Positions 24,481 through 33,672 of a stretch of 64,000 bases of DNA are shown in pieces; the first letter of the stretch is position 1, and each line of letters starts with the position of its first letter. Origin of the DNA: DATKFM01 sp046154965 (GTDB lineage Bacteria > Pseudomonadota > Alphaproteobacteria > Dongiales > Dongiaceae); assembly GCA_046154965.1 (NCBI GenBank), contig JBJXDY010000114.1, positions 62,001-126,000 of the forward strand. Reading direction: 5' to 3'. The notes beneath the pieces are model-generated. The model was not told the origin of the DNA. It made no database searches and saw nothing but the letters and a program-made list of their open reading frames with translations. Position numbers and translations under genes: made by a program.

Positions 24481-25863
24481 TTATGTAGCTCGGCGGGCGG
24501 TTTCGAGTGCCTGCAGATAGTCGCGGCGCCACGAAACGATGGTGCTGCCGCGCAATGTCTGCATCATCGCCGACCAGCGTTCGCAGCGTTCAACCAGGGG
24601 CATCGATAGCGCGCGGTTGAGCGCGTCGGCCGTGCCGTCGATATCGTAGGGATTGACGATCAGCGCGCTCTTTAGCTCGCGCGCAGCGCCGGCAAAACGC
24701 GAGAGCACGAGCACGCCCGGGTCCTGCGGATCCTGCGCGGCCACATACTCCTTAGCCACCAGGTTCATTCCGTCGCGTACCGGTGTTACCAGCCCGACGC
24801 GGCCGGTGCGGTAGAAGCCGGCAAGCGTCTGGCGCGGAAACGGCTTGTTGAGATAGCGGACCGGCGTCCAATCGAATTCGGCATAGCGGCCGTTGATGCG
24901 GCCGGCCATGCCTTCAAGCTCGCGCCGGAGCGTGCGGTAGCGCGCCACATCGCCGCGGGAGATCGGCGCCACCTGAAGGAAGGTTACGCGGCCGCGGTCT
25001 TCCGGCCAGCGCTCCAACAGCGCCTCGAACGCCTGGAACCGCTGGGTCAGGCCCTTGCTGTAGTCGAGCCGGTCGACGCCGACGACGAGTTGCCGCTGAC
25101 CCAGGCTTTCCCGCAGCCGCTGCGCCTCCGGTTTCTTTTCCGCCCTGGCCGCAAGCTTGGCGAATTTTTCCGTGTCGATGCCGATGGGAAAAGCGCCGAC
25201 GCGCAGGGTGCGGCCGCCGGCAACGATCAATCCGTCGCCATTCACTTTGTGGCCGGCCTCTTCGGTCAAATAGCGGACCAGAGAGCGGACGTCATTGTCG
25301 GTCTGCAGTCCCACGAGGTCGTAGGCGCAGAGATCGGCCATGAGCCGATCGTGACCGGGCAACGTCGTGAATAGCTCGGGCGCGGGAAAGGGAATATGCA
25401 GGAAGAATCCGATGGGGTTGCGGACGCCCAACTTACGCAGGTAAGCCGCCATGGCGATGAAATGGTAGTCATGCACCCAAATGAGATCGTCGGGCTGCAG
25501 CAACGCTGCGAGTTGCTTTGCGAAGGTTTCGTTCACCCGCAGATAGCCTTCGAACTCGTGCCGGCGCGCATCGATGAATCCGGGGCGATAGTGGCAGATC
25601 GGCCAGAGAGCGCCGTTGGCGTATCCGAGATAAAATGTCTCGTAATCCTCGCGGCCCAGATCCATCGTCGCGTAGGTGATCTTGCCGGCGACCTCGCTGT
25701 CCGGCTTTTCGGGCGTGCTGTCGGCGACCTCGCCGCTCCAGCCGAACCAGAGCCCGCCCCGATCGGCCATCGCGTCGCGCAATGCCACGGCCAATCCGCC
25801 CGCCCGCGAGGGAGTATCGCGGGGCATGGCGACCCGGTTCGAGACGATCACCAGCCGCGCCAA
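24481..25863 (-). CDS. otsA: Trehalose-6-phosphate synthase
   Basis: This 460-residue GT20 enzyme joins UDP-glucose and glucose 6-phosphate. It starts LVIVSNRVA and AGGLAVALRD (glucose-6-phosphate loop), has IWVHDYHFIA in the acceptor site, VGVDRLDYSKG, and VRDGMNLVAKEYVAAQ for UDP binding. The start is TTG at 25863 with GGGAGG 7 bases upstream, which lies 16 bases inside the end of the upstream GH15 gene. It is the last gene of otsB-GH15-otsA. It supplies trehalose 6-phosphate for OtsB, a typical osmotic or desiccation protectant route. Confidence 0.96.
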   Translation of the reverse strand: MARLVIVSNRVAMPRDTPSRAGGLAVALRDAMADRGGLWFGWSGEVADSTPEKPDSEVAGKITYATMDLGREDYETFYLGYANGALWPICHYRPGFIDARRHEFEGYLRVNETFAKQLAALLQPDDLIWVHDYHFIAMAAYLRKLGVRNPIGFFLHIPFPAPELFTTLPGHDRLMADLCAYDLVGLQTDNDVRSLVRYLTEEAGHKVNGDGLIVAGGRTLRVGAFPIGIDTEKFAKLAARAEKKPEAQRLRESLGQRQLVVGVDRLDYSKGLTQRFQAFEALLERWPEDRGRVTFLQVAPISRGDVARYRTLRRELEGMAGRINGRYAEFDWTPVRYLNKPFPRQTLAGFYRTGRVGLVTPVRDGMNLVAKEYVAAQDPQDPGVLVLSRFAGAARELKSALIVNPYDIDGTADALNRALSMPLVERCERWSAMMQTLRGSTIVSWRRDYLQALETARRAT

Positions 25864-27647
25864 AATGCCGCCTCCCAGCTTTTCGACAGCCGCATCGCCG
25901 AGACGATGAGGCCGACCATGGAGTAGGTCTGCGGGAAATTGCCCCAGAGTTCGCCACTGACGGGGTCGAGGTCCTCGGACAGCAGGCCGACATGGTTGCG
26001 CCGCGACAGCATCTCCTGGAACAGCTCGCGCGCTTCGTCCGCGCGGCCGATCGCCGCCAGGGCATCGATGTACCAGAAGGTGCAGAGATTGAAGGCGGTG
26101 GTCGGCACGCCGAAATCGTCTTCGTTGGAATAGCGGAAGAGCTGATGGCCGCGCCGGAGGTCCTTGGTGATGGCGTCGACGGTCGAGACGAAGCGCGGAT
26201 CGTTGGCGGCGACGATGCCGACTTCCTGCATGAGCAGCAGGCTGGCATCCAATTCGCTGCCACCGAGAGAAGCGACGAAACTGTTGCGGTCGGCGTTCCA
26301 GGCGCCTTCCAGGATGCGGGCGCGGAGATCCTGCGCCGTTTTCCGCCAGGCGTCGGCGCGGCTGTCGAGGCCGAGGATCGTGGCGATCTTAGCCAGGCGG
26401 TCGCAGCCGGCCCAGCAGACCACGGCCGAGTGGGTGTGGATACGGGTGCGGCTGCGGAACTCCCAGAGGCCGGCGTCGGGTTCAAACGCAAGCGCCTGGG
26501 CCTTCTCGCCGAGCCGCTCCAGCCGTTCGAATAGCGCGACGTCGCCCTGCCGCGGCAGGCGCCTGTCGAAGAACATCTGCGCCGCCGCCAGGATGACGCT
26601 GCCATAGCTGTCATGCTGGTTCTGCTCCACGGCGCGGTTACCGACGCGCACCGGGCCGAAGCCGCGATAGCCGGGCAGCGACGGCACCTCGATCTCCTCC
26701 AGCGGCAGATCCGGCACGATGCCGTAGACCGGCTTCAGATGGCCGTTGACCTCGCGGGCGCTGACCGTGGTGATGTAGTCGAGGAAGCCCTCCATGGTCC
26801 GGGTCGCGCCAAGCCGGTTTAGCGCCTGCACGACAAAGAAGGCATCGCGCAGCCAGCAATAGCGGTAGTCCCAGTTGCGCGAGGTCTTCGGCGCCTCGGG
26901 AATGGAGGTGGTCAGCGCCGCGACGACGGCGCCGGTCTCCTCGAAGCTGCAGAGCTTGAGCGTGATCGCCGCACGGATCACCGCATCCTGCCATTCGAAG
27001 GGCACGGAGAGATAGCGGACCCAATCCAGCCAGTAGTCGCTGGTGCGTTCCTGGAATTCCCTCGCCACCCGCTGAATCGAGTCCGCCAGGCTTTCATCGG
27101 GACCGAGGATGAGATTGATCGGCCGCGTCAGGGGAAAGACCGCTTCGGTGTTTATGTAGGAGATCGGCGCATCGGTCGTGAGCCGCAACGCGGTCGTCGG
27201 CGACACATACCGGATGTGGTTGCTGCCGAGGGTGCGGGTCGGCGCTATGCTGCCGTTCTCGAACAGCGGGCGCACGCGGATGCGGATGCGGCAGGCGCCG
27301 GTCAGCGGCTCGATGCGCCGGATCAGCATGCCCGGCCGGAAGATGCGGTCATACTGCTTGAAGCGCGGCGCGAAGTCGGTGATCTGCACCGAGCTGCCGC
27401 GCTGATCGGTCAGCGTCGTGGCGAGGATGGCGGAGTTGCGCTGATAGCTCTGTGTGGCCGAGGCGAAATCCTCGACGACCACATCGGCGAAGCCCTGGTC
27501 GCGCCCTTCGGGATCGTTCTTCAGCAGGCTGCAGAAGACGGGATCGCCATCCAGGCGCGGCAGGCAATACCAGACGATCCGCCCGAGCTGATTGATCAGC
27601 GCGGCCACATGGCTGTTGCCGACAACGCCGAGATCGAGGCCGCTCAT
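25848..27647 (-). CDS. Glycoside hydrolase family 15 (glucoamylase/trehalase-like)
   Basis: This 599-residue cytoplasmic GH15 enzyme has an N-terminal beta-sandwich followed by an (alpha/alpha)6 barrel. Signatures include RNWDYRYCWLRDAFFVVQAL near residue 290, WVYIDALAAIG-like FWYIDALAAIGR and the C-terminal LLSEDLDPVSGELWGNFPQ, with the catalytic glutamates in these two regions. The family covers glucoamylases, glucodextranases and acid trehalases. Between otsB and otsA it is best read as an intracellular trehalase or alpha-glucan hydrolase that balances trehalose levels. The ATG at 27647 overlaps the otsB stop as ATGA, and its end overlaps the otsA start. The long frame start at 27839 lies inside otsB and is rejected. 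Confidence 0.9.
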   Translation of the reverse strand: MSGLDLGVVGNSHVAALINQLGRIVWYCLPRLDGDPVFCSLLKNDPEGRDQGFADVVVEDFASATQSYQRNSAILATTLTDQRGSSVQITDFAPRFKQYDRIFRPGMLIRRIEPLTGACRIRIRVRPLFENGSIAPTRTLGSNHIRYVSPTTALRLTTDAPISYINTEAVFPLTRPINLILGPDESLADSIQRVAREFQERTSDYWLDWVRYLSVPFEWQDAVIRAAITLKLCSFEETGAVVAALTTSIPEAPKTSRNWDYRYCWLRDAFFVVQALNRLGATRTMEGFLDYITTVSAREVNGHLKPVYGIVPDLPLEEIEVPSLPGYRGFGPVRVGNRAVEQNQHDSYGSVILAAAQMFFDRRLPRQGDVALFERLERLGEKAQALAFEPDAGLWEFRSRTRIHTHSAVVCWAGCDRLAKIATILGLDSRADAWRKTAQDLRARILEGAWNADRNSFVASLGGSELDASLLLMQEVGIVAANDPRFVSTVDAITKDLRRGHQLFRYSNEDDFGVPTTAFNLCTFWYIDALAAIGRADEARELFQEMLSRRNHVGLLSEDLDPVSGELWGNFPQTYSMVGLIVSAMRLSKSWEAAFWRGW

Positions 27648-28399
27648 GCCGCGGCCCCCCGCAATCCGGCTGAATGCGCAAGCCACGCGCGCACCGCCGC
27701 CGGCGAGGCAAAAGCTGGCGCCCGCGACGCGCGATATTCTCCGGCAACCGCCAAGGCAATGCCACCCGCCCTTTCGGCCTCGGTGAAGCCGTCTTCGTCG
27801 GTCCGGTCGTCGCCGATGTAGACCGGCAGCCGGCCGCAAAAACGTTCCTGCGCCATGATCTGGACCAACGCCGTTCCCTTGCTGCAGGTTCCGTCGCGGA
27901 TATCCCAGGACATCTTGCTCGGAAAGATGCCCAGGCCCTGATCTGCCTTGGTCAGGATGGCTTGCAGACGGCGCTCGACGCCGCGGCCGATCTCCGGCGC
28001 GCGGCGATAATGGACAACGATGCTGGCGGGTTTCTCCTCCAGCAGCAGCGCCGGATGCTCGACGACGAGCTGTTGCAAAGCGGATTTCAGTTCGGGATCG
28101 AGCAGACGGCTGGAGCAGCGCGCGATCGGCTGCCCGGGACCCAGCCGCAACTCCGCGCCATGTTCGCCGGCTGCGGTCAGGGACAGCGGAGCAAACAGGC
28201 GATCCAAGGTCGCGATCGTGCGCCCGCTGACGAGCGCCAGCGCGCCCGACAGCAGCGGCTCGACGCGCTGCAGGGATCGCATCAGATCGGGCGGCACATC
28301 GACGTCATCAGGCGTGGCGGCAACATCGAGAATTGTGCCGTCGACATCGAGGAACAGTGCCCATCGATCGGGATTGGTCAGGATTTCGGCCGGCTGCAT
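27644..28399 (-). CDS. otsB: Trehalose-6-phosphate phosphatase
   Basis: This 251-residue HAD-superfamily phosphatase has the nucleophile motif LFLDVDGTILD at residues 15-25, motif II in LVSGRT, the cap region and motif IV GDDRTDEDGF. It removes phosphate from trehalose 6-phosphate to yield trehalose. It is the first gene of the three-gene trehalose operon, with a 266-base space upstream shared with the divergent coxG. Its stop overlaps the GH15 start. Confidence 0.95.
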   Translation of the reverse strand: MQPAEILTNPDRWALFLDVDGTILDVAATPDDVDVPPDLMRSLQRVEPLLSGALALVSGRTIATLDRLFAPLSLTAAGEHGAELRLGPGQPIARCSSRLLDPELKSALQQLVVEHPALLLEEKPASIVVHYRRAPEIGRGVERRLQAILTKADQGLGIFPSKMSWDIRDGTCSKGTALVQIMAQERFCGRLPVYIGDDRTDEDGFTEAERAGGIALAVAGEYRASRAPAFASPAAVRAWLAHSAGLRGAAA

Positions 28400-28665
28400 G
28401 TCCCCTCACGGTTGGACATCCACCGAGACGCCGCCCGGCTTCAGATGTGACCTAGGTAGATTGTCATGGGATTACAACTGATATCGCCGTGGCAGGAACG
28501 TCCGAAAATGAACACAGCAGGCCCCAGTTGCATGTGATGCTGCAGACTCGCCGGCGGTTCTGCCGCTGAGGCGATGCGCCGCAGTTCCGCGTGATGGCAC
28601 CCGACGGCCCTTGCCCGGCATCGCCAATTCGAGTTAGCTCGCGGCGACAAACAGGGAGCGATCCA

Positions 28666-29265
28666 ATGGATCTGAATGGGGAATACCGGATTGCCGCGCC
28701 GCGCGAGGCCGTGTGGAAGGCGCTGAACGACGCCGATGTGCTGCGCCAATGCATTCCCGGCTGCGAGTCGGTGGAGAAGACCTCGGACACCGAGTTCAAC
28801 GCCAAGGTGCGCGCCAAGGTGGGTCCGGTCAGCGCCGGCTTCACCGGCAAGGTGACGCTGTCGGACCTCGATCCGCCCAATGGCTACAAGATTTCCGGCG
28901 AAGGCCAGGGCGGCGTCGCGGGCTTCGCGCGGGGCGGCGCCGATGTGCGCCTGAAGCCGGACGAGACCGGCGCCGGCACGATCCTCACCTACGCGGTGCA
29001 GGCCAATGTCGGCGGCAAGATCGCGCAGATCGGCTCGCGGCTGATCGAGAGCACGGCGCGCTCCATGGCCGAGCAGTTCTTCGGCAAGTTCGCGGAACTC
29101 GTCGTGCAGCAATCGGGCGCCACAGCCGCCGCCGCGGCAGCACCCGCAGCGGCAGCACCGGCGCCCAGCACCGCCCCTGGCGGCCTCAGCCAGCGTGTTT
29201 GGGTCACGCTACTGATCGTGATCGTCGCCTTGGTCCTGCTCTATTTCGGCGTGTTCGCATCCTGA
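28666..29265 (+). CDS. coxG: CoxG-like SRPBCC membrane-anchored protein
   Basis: This 199-residue protein starts MDLNGEYRIAAPREAVWKAL, the opening of the carbon monoxide dehydrogenase subunit G family (SRPBCC fold, residues 1-145). It continues with an Ala/Pro-rich linker (about 148-172) and a C-terminal membrane span VTLLIVIVALVLLYFGVF. In Oligotropha-type systems CoxG anchors the molybdenum hydroxylase to the inner membrane. GGGAG lies 8 bases before the ATG. It is transcribed in the same direction as coxSLM but 618 bases before them, a gap that also contains an RTX-like fragment on the other strand. Confidence 0.9.
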   Translation: MDLNGEYRIAAPREAVWKALNDADVLRQCIPGCESVEKTSDTEFNAKVRAKVGPVSAGFTGKVTLSDLDPPNGYKISGEGQGGVAGFARGGADVRLKPDETGAGTILTYAVQANVGGKIAQIGSRLIESTARSMAEQFFGKFAELVVQQSGATAAAAAAPAAAAPAPSTAPGGLSQRVWVTLLIVIVALVLLYFGVFAS

Positions 29266-29280
29266 TCCGGTTTTCCGCTG

Positions 29281-29505
29281 TTAGCGGACCGGCAGCGGGT
29301 TGCCGTTGTTGAGCAGGCCGGTGCGATTGGTGGATACGCCTATGAGTGTGACGAAATCGACAAAACTGTCGCCGCTGCCGCCATCCAGGATGTCATTCAG
29401 GCCACCGCCGTTGAGGGTGTCATTCCCGGCCAATCCGGAGACCCAGTCCGAAAGTCCGGAGCCGATCAGAGTCTCACTCAGAGAGGTGCCGCCAAAGCTT
29501 GCCAA
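29281..29505 (-). pseudogene. Fragment with RTX-type calcium-binding repeats
   Basis: A 74-codon minus-strand frame opens with TTG and encodes glycine-rich nonapeptide-like units (LSGLAGNDTLNGGGLNDILDGG-type, from about residues 22-45), the hallmark of hemolysin-type calcium-binding C-termini. No upstream coding sequence continues it and no strong ribosome site precedes it. It looks like the surviving end of a larger secreted RTX protein, lying between coxG and coxS. It could also be a tiny independent protein, but this is less likely. Confidence 0.5.
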
Positions 29506-29809
29506 GAGTTCCTACCGGCATAGTTGTTAAGCAAAGAGCGCTGCGCGGACGCGCGGACTTGGCCGGCATTCCAGGGATCAAGCGGAAATCCACCGTCATG
29601 GGGATCGGAAAAAAACAGCGTGAACTCGGCTTTTCCCGCCGCGGGGCAGCGTTTAACGGCGGGTGCGGCGCCGCTTTGCCGCAAGCCGAAACTCTGCCGA
29701 AAAACCGTAATCACAACGGGTTACTACCTTTACGCCTTGACCTGGCGCGGCAAGCTACCGAAACTGATCCCAAATCGGCGGGCCGGCAATCGGGCCCGAA
29801 AGAGGTCTT

Positions 29810-29863
29810 GCGGACGGGTAACCGTCCGCTGTCATCCGGGGGGCATGGCCAAAGGCCGCCCCC
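29810..29863 (+). promoter_or_regulatory. Two hairpins in the coxS leader
   Basis: GCGGACGG (29810-29817) pairs with CCGTCCGC (29822-29829) around GTAA, a GNRA-type tetraloop. A second structure joins GGGGGC (29839-29844) and GGCC (29847-29850) to GGCC (29854-29857) and GCCCCC (29858-29863) with a two-base bulge and an AAA loop. The ribosome site AGGGAGG follows at about 29869. The leader from 29506 has no other recognisable element. Confidence 0.5.
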
Positions 29864-29882
29864 ATTTACAGGGAGGTCTTCT

Positions 29883-30350
<468 letters not shown>

Positions 30351-30352
30351 AT

Positions 30353-32731
30353 ATGGCTCAGCTCATCGGAACATCGGTCAAGCGCAAGGAAGATTTCCGT
30401 TTCCTCACCGGCGGCGGCAACTACACCGACGACATCAACCGGCCGGGACAGACCCACGCCTATATTGTGCGCTCGCCCCATGCCTGCGCCAACATCAAGA
30501 AGGTCGACACCTCCAAGGCGAAGGCTGCACCGGGCGTGGTCGCCATCTTCACCGGCGCCGACTATGCCGCCGACCAGAAGGGCGGCCTGCCCTGCGGCTG
30601 GCTGGTCAAGAACAAGGACGGCAGCCCGATGGCCGAGCCGCCCCATCCGCCCCTGGTGGCCGACCGCGTGCGTCATGTGGGCGACCAGGTGGCCGTGGTG
30701 ATCGCGGAAACCCGCGACCAGGCCAAGGACGCGGCCGAATTGATCGATATCCAGTATGAGGAGCTGCCGGCCATCATCTCCACCGGCGACGCCATGAAGC
30801 AAGGCGCCGCGCAGGTGTGGGATCAGGCGAAGAACAACGTCTGCTACGATTGGGACTTGGGCGACAAGGCGGCGACCGAGGCGGCATTCGCCAAAGCCGC
30901 CCATGTCACGAAGATCGACATCGTCAACAACCGCCTGATCGCCAACGCCATGGAGCCGCGGGCGGCGATCGGCGAGTTCGAAAAGGCGACGGGCGACTAC
31001 ACGCTCTACACCACCAGCCAGAATCCCCATGTTATCCGGCTGCTGATGGGTGCCTTCGTGCTGCAGATTCCCGAGCACAAGCTGCGGGTGGTGGCGCCAG
31101 ACGTGGGCGGCGGCTTCGGTTCGAAGATCTACCACTATGCTGAAGAAGCGATCGTCACCTGGGCGTCCGGTAAGATCAAACGGCCGATCAAATGGGTCGC
31201 CGATCGCACGGAGTCGTTCATCTCCGACGCCCATGGGCGCGATCACGTGAGCCATGCCGAGCTGGCGATGGACAAGGACGGGAAGTTCCTCGGCCTGCGG
31301 GTCCATACGATCGCCAATATGGGCGCCTATCTTTCCACCTTTGCGCCCTGCATCCCGACCTATCTCTATGCGACGTTGCTGGCGGGCGTGTACACGACGC
31401 CGGCGATCTATGTCGAGGTGAAGGCGGTATTCACCCACACCGTGCCGGTCGACGCCTATCGCGGCGCGGGGCGGCCAGAGGCCACCTATCTGCTGGAGCG
31501 GCTGGTGGACAAGGCCGCGCGCGAGATGAAGATGGAGCGGACGGAGATTCGCCGGAAGAACTTCATCCCCAAGGATGCGTTCCCGTACCAGACGCCGGTG
31601 GCGCTGCAATATGACAGCGGCGATTACCACTCCACCTTGGATATGGCTATGAAGGCCTCTGAATATGCCGGTTTCGAGAAGCGGCGAAGCGAGGCCAAAG
31701 CCAAGGGCAAGCTGCGGGGCATCGGCATCTCCACTTACCTCGAAGCCTGCGGCATTGCGCCCTCGGCGGTGGTGGGCTCCCTGGGTGCCCGTGCCGGCCT
31801 CTATGAGTCGGCCGGCGTGCGCGTGCATCCCACGGGTAGCGTCACGGTGTTCACCGGCACCCACAGCCATGGCCAGGGCCATGAAACGACATTCGCACAG
31901 ATCGTTGCGGATTCCCTGGGCATTCCCATGGAGAACATCGAAGTCTCCCATGGCGACACCAACAAGGTGCAGTTCGGCATGGGCACCTATGGCTCGCGCT
32001 CGCTGGCCGTGGGTGGATCGGCTCTGGTCAAGGCGTTGGACAAGGTGGTCACCAAGGCCAAGCGTATTGCCGCCCATCTGATGGAAGCGTCGGTCGCCGA
32101 CGTCGAGTTCAAGGACGGCAACTTCCGCGTGGTCGGCACCGACAAGACCGTGCCGTTCGGCCAGGTGGCGCTGACCGCCTATGTGCCGCACAACTACCCG
32201 ATCACCGAGCTCGAACCGGGCCTGGATGAAACGGCGTTCTATGACCCGCTGAACTTCACCTATCCCGGCGGCTGTCATATCTGCGAAGTGGAGATCGATC
32301 CGGAAACCGGCGTCACCACGGTGGTGAACTTCACCGCGGTCGACGATATCGGCAAGGTGATCAACCCGATGATCGTCGAAGGCCAGGTCCATGGCGGCGT
32401 TGCCCAGGGCATCGGCCAGGCACTGCTGGAAAGCTGCGTCTACGATACCAAGAGCGGCCAGCTTCTTACGGGTTCACTGATGGACTACACCATGCCGCGG
32501 GCGGACGATTTGCCGAGCTTCAAGGTCGGCAATCATGCGACCATGTGCACCCACAACCCGCTGGGTTCCAAGGGTGTCGGCGAAGTTGGCGCCATCGGCT
32601 CGCCGCCGGCGGTCATCAACGCGGTGCTGGATGCTCTGAAGGATGTCGGCGTGGAGGACATCACCATGCCTGCCTCGCCCCATCGGGTGTGGCAGGCGAT
32701 CCAGAACGCCCAGAAGAAAGCCGCGGAGTAA
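30353..32731 (+). CDS. coxL: Molybdenum hydroxylase large subunit, form II CoxL type
   Basis: This 792-residue catalytic subunit binds the molybdopterin cytosine dinucleotide cofactor. The substrate loop reads AYRGAGR at residues 368-374, the form II signature, instead of AYRCSFR of true CO dehydrogenases, so the selenium/copper-binding cysteine is missing. The catalytic glutamate is in GVGEVGAIG (Glu744). DVGGGFGSKI and the closing motif SHGDTNKVQFGMGTYGSR are also typical. The true substrate is unknown; form II enzymes are thought to oxidise aldehydes, purines or other heterocycles. The gene lies between small and medium subunits and starts two bases after coxS ends. Confidence 0.93.
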   Translation: MAQLIGTSVKRKEDFRFLTGGGNYTDDINRPGQTHAYIVRSPHACANIKKVDTSKAKAAPGVVAIFTGADYAADQKGGLPCGWLVKNKDGSPMAEPPHPPLVADRVRHVGDQVAVVIAETRDQAKDAAELIDIQYEELPAIISTGDAMKQGAAQVWDQAKNNVCYDWDLGDKAATEAAFAKAAHVTKIDIVNNRLIANAMEPRAAIGEFEKATGDYTLYTTSQNPHVIRLLMGAFVLQIPEHKLRVVAPDVGGGFGSKIYHYAEEAIVTWASGKIKRPIKWVADRTESFISDAHGRDHVSHAELAMDKDGKFLGLRVHTIANMGAYLSTFAPCIPTYLYATLLAGVYTTPAIYVEVKAVFTHTVPVDAYRGAGRPEATYLLERLVDKAAREMKMERTEIRRKNFIPKDAFPYQTPVALQYDSGDYHSTLDMAMKASEYAGFEKRRSEAKAKGKLRGIGISTYLEACGIAPSAVVGSLGARAGLYESAGVRVHPTGSVTVFTGTHSHGQGHETTFAQIVADSLGIPMENIEVSHGDTNKVQFGMGTYGSRSLAVGGSALVKALDKVVTKAKRIAAHLMEASVADVEFKDGNFRVVGTDKTVPFGQVALTAYVPHNYPITELEPGLDETAFYDPLNFTYPGGCHICEVEIDPETGVTTVVNFTAVDDIGKVINPMIVEGQVHGGVAQGIGQALLESCVYDTKSGQLLTGSLMDYTMPRADDLPSFKVGNHATMCTHNPLGSKGVGEVGAIGSPPAVINAVLDALKDVGVEDITMPASPHRVWQAIQNAQKKAAE

Positions 32732-32742
32732 GGGAGGACGCC

Positions 32743-33537
32743 ATGCATAACTTCAACTACCACCGGCCGAGCAGCGTCGCTGACGCGATCAAGGCCATTT
32801 CTGCGGCATCCGACGGCAAGATACTGGCCGGCGGCCACACGCTGCTGCCGACGATGAAACAGGGGCTGGCGGCGCCATCGGATCTGGTCGACATCACCGG
32901 CGTCGCCGAGCTCAAGGGCATCAAGATGGACGGCAGCAATCTGGTCATCGGGGCGGCGACGCCCCATGCCGAGGTGGCCAAGTCATCGGTCGTGAAAGGA
33001 GCCATCCCTGCCCTCGCCGCGCTCGCGGAAGGCATCGGCGATGCGGCCGTGCGCAATCGCGGCACCATCGGCGGCTCGATCTCCAACAACGACCCGGCGG
33101 CCGACTATCCGGCCGGCCTGGTCGGTTTGGGCGCCACCGTGCACACCAACAAGCGCAAGATTGCGGCCGACGATTTCTTCAAGGGCCTGTTCGAGACGGC
33201 GCTGGAAGCCGGCGAAATCGTCACCGCCGTCAGCTTCCCGAAACCGGAGAAAGCGGGCTACGCCAAGTTCCCGAATCCGGCGTCGCGCTATGCCATGGTC
33301 GGCGTCTTCGTGGCCAAGACCGGCAGCGGCGTGCGCGTGGCGGTGACGGGCGCGGGCCCATGCGTGTTCCGCTCCAGGGATTTGGAACAGGCCTTGGGCG
33401 GCAAATGGTCGGCCGATGCCGCTGCTGGCGTGAAGGTGGCGTCCAAGGGCATGAACAACGACATCCACGGCAGCGCCGACTATCGCGCCCATCTGGTCAC
33501 GGTCATGGCCAAGCGGGCCGTGGCGGCGGCGGGCTGA
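32743..33537 (+). CDS. coxM: Molybdenum hydroxylase medium subunit, FAD-binding (CoxM-like)
   Basis: This 264-residue subunit has the two FAD motifs AGGHTLLPTMKQ (about residues 28-38) and TIGGSISNNDP (about 105-115), then the CoxM C-terminal domain. It accepts electrons from the iron-sulfur clusters and hands them to a quinone or another acceptor. AGGGAGG precedes the ATG by 6 bases; the longer upstream frame overlaps coxL and is ignored. The stop is followed by a 130-base space with a strong terminator, so it ends the operon. Confidence 0.93.
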   Translation: MHNFNYHRPSSVADAIKAISAASDGKILAGGHTLLPTMKQGLAAPSDLVDITGVAELKGIKMDGSNLVIGAATPHAEVAKSSVVKGAIPALAALAEGIGDAAVRNRGTIGGSISNNDPAADYPAGLVGLGATVHTNKRKIAADDFFKGLFETALEAGEIVTAVSFPKPEKAGYAKFPNPASRYAMVGVFVAKTGSGVRVAVTGAGPCVFRSRDLEQALGGKWSADAAAGVKVASKGMNNDIHGSADYRAHLVTVMAKRAVAAAG

Positions 33538-33594
33538 CAGGGACCAGCGGAGGGGCGGATGGTTTCCGCTCCCGCCGCGTACAAATGCAATCGT

Positions 33595-33625
33595 AGGCGC
33601 CGGCTCCAAGCCGGCGCCTTTGTTT
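33595..33625 (+). terminator. Rho-independent terminator after coxM
   Basis: AGGCGCCGGC (33595-33604) pairs perfectly with GCCGGCGCCT (33610-33619) around the loop TCCAA and is followed by TTGTTTGTC. It lies 58 bases after coxM, with no other gene between. Confidence 0.85.
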
Positions 33626-33672
33626 GTCGTGGATCAAGGCACAACGATGCCAGCGATCTTTAGATCTATTCC

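Noticed and set aside
30353..32731. True aerobic CO dehydrogenase
   Set aside because: The active-site loop is AYRGAGR, not AYRCSFR, so the copper-binding cysteine of form I enzymes is missing.
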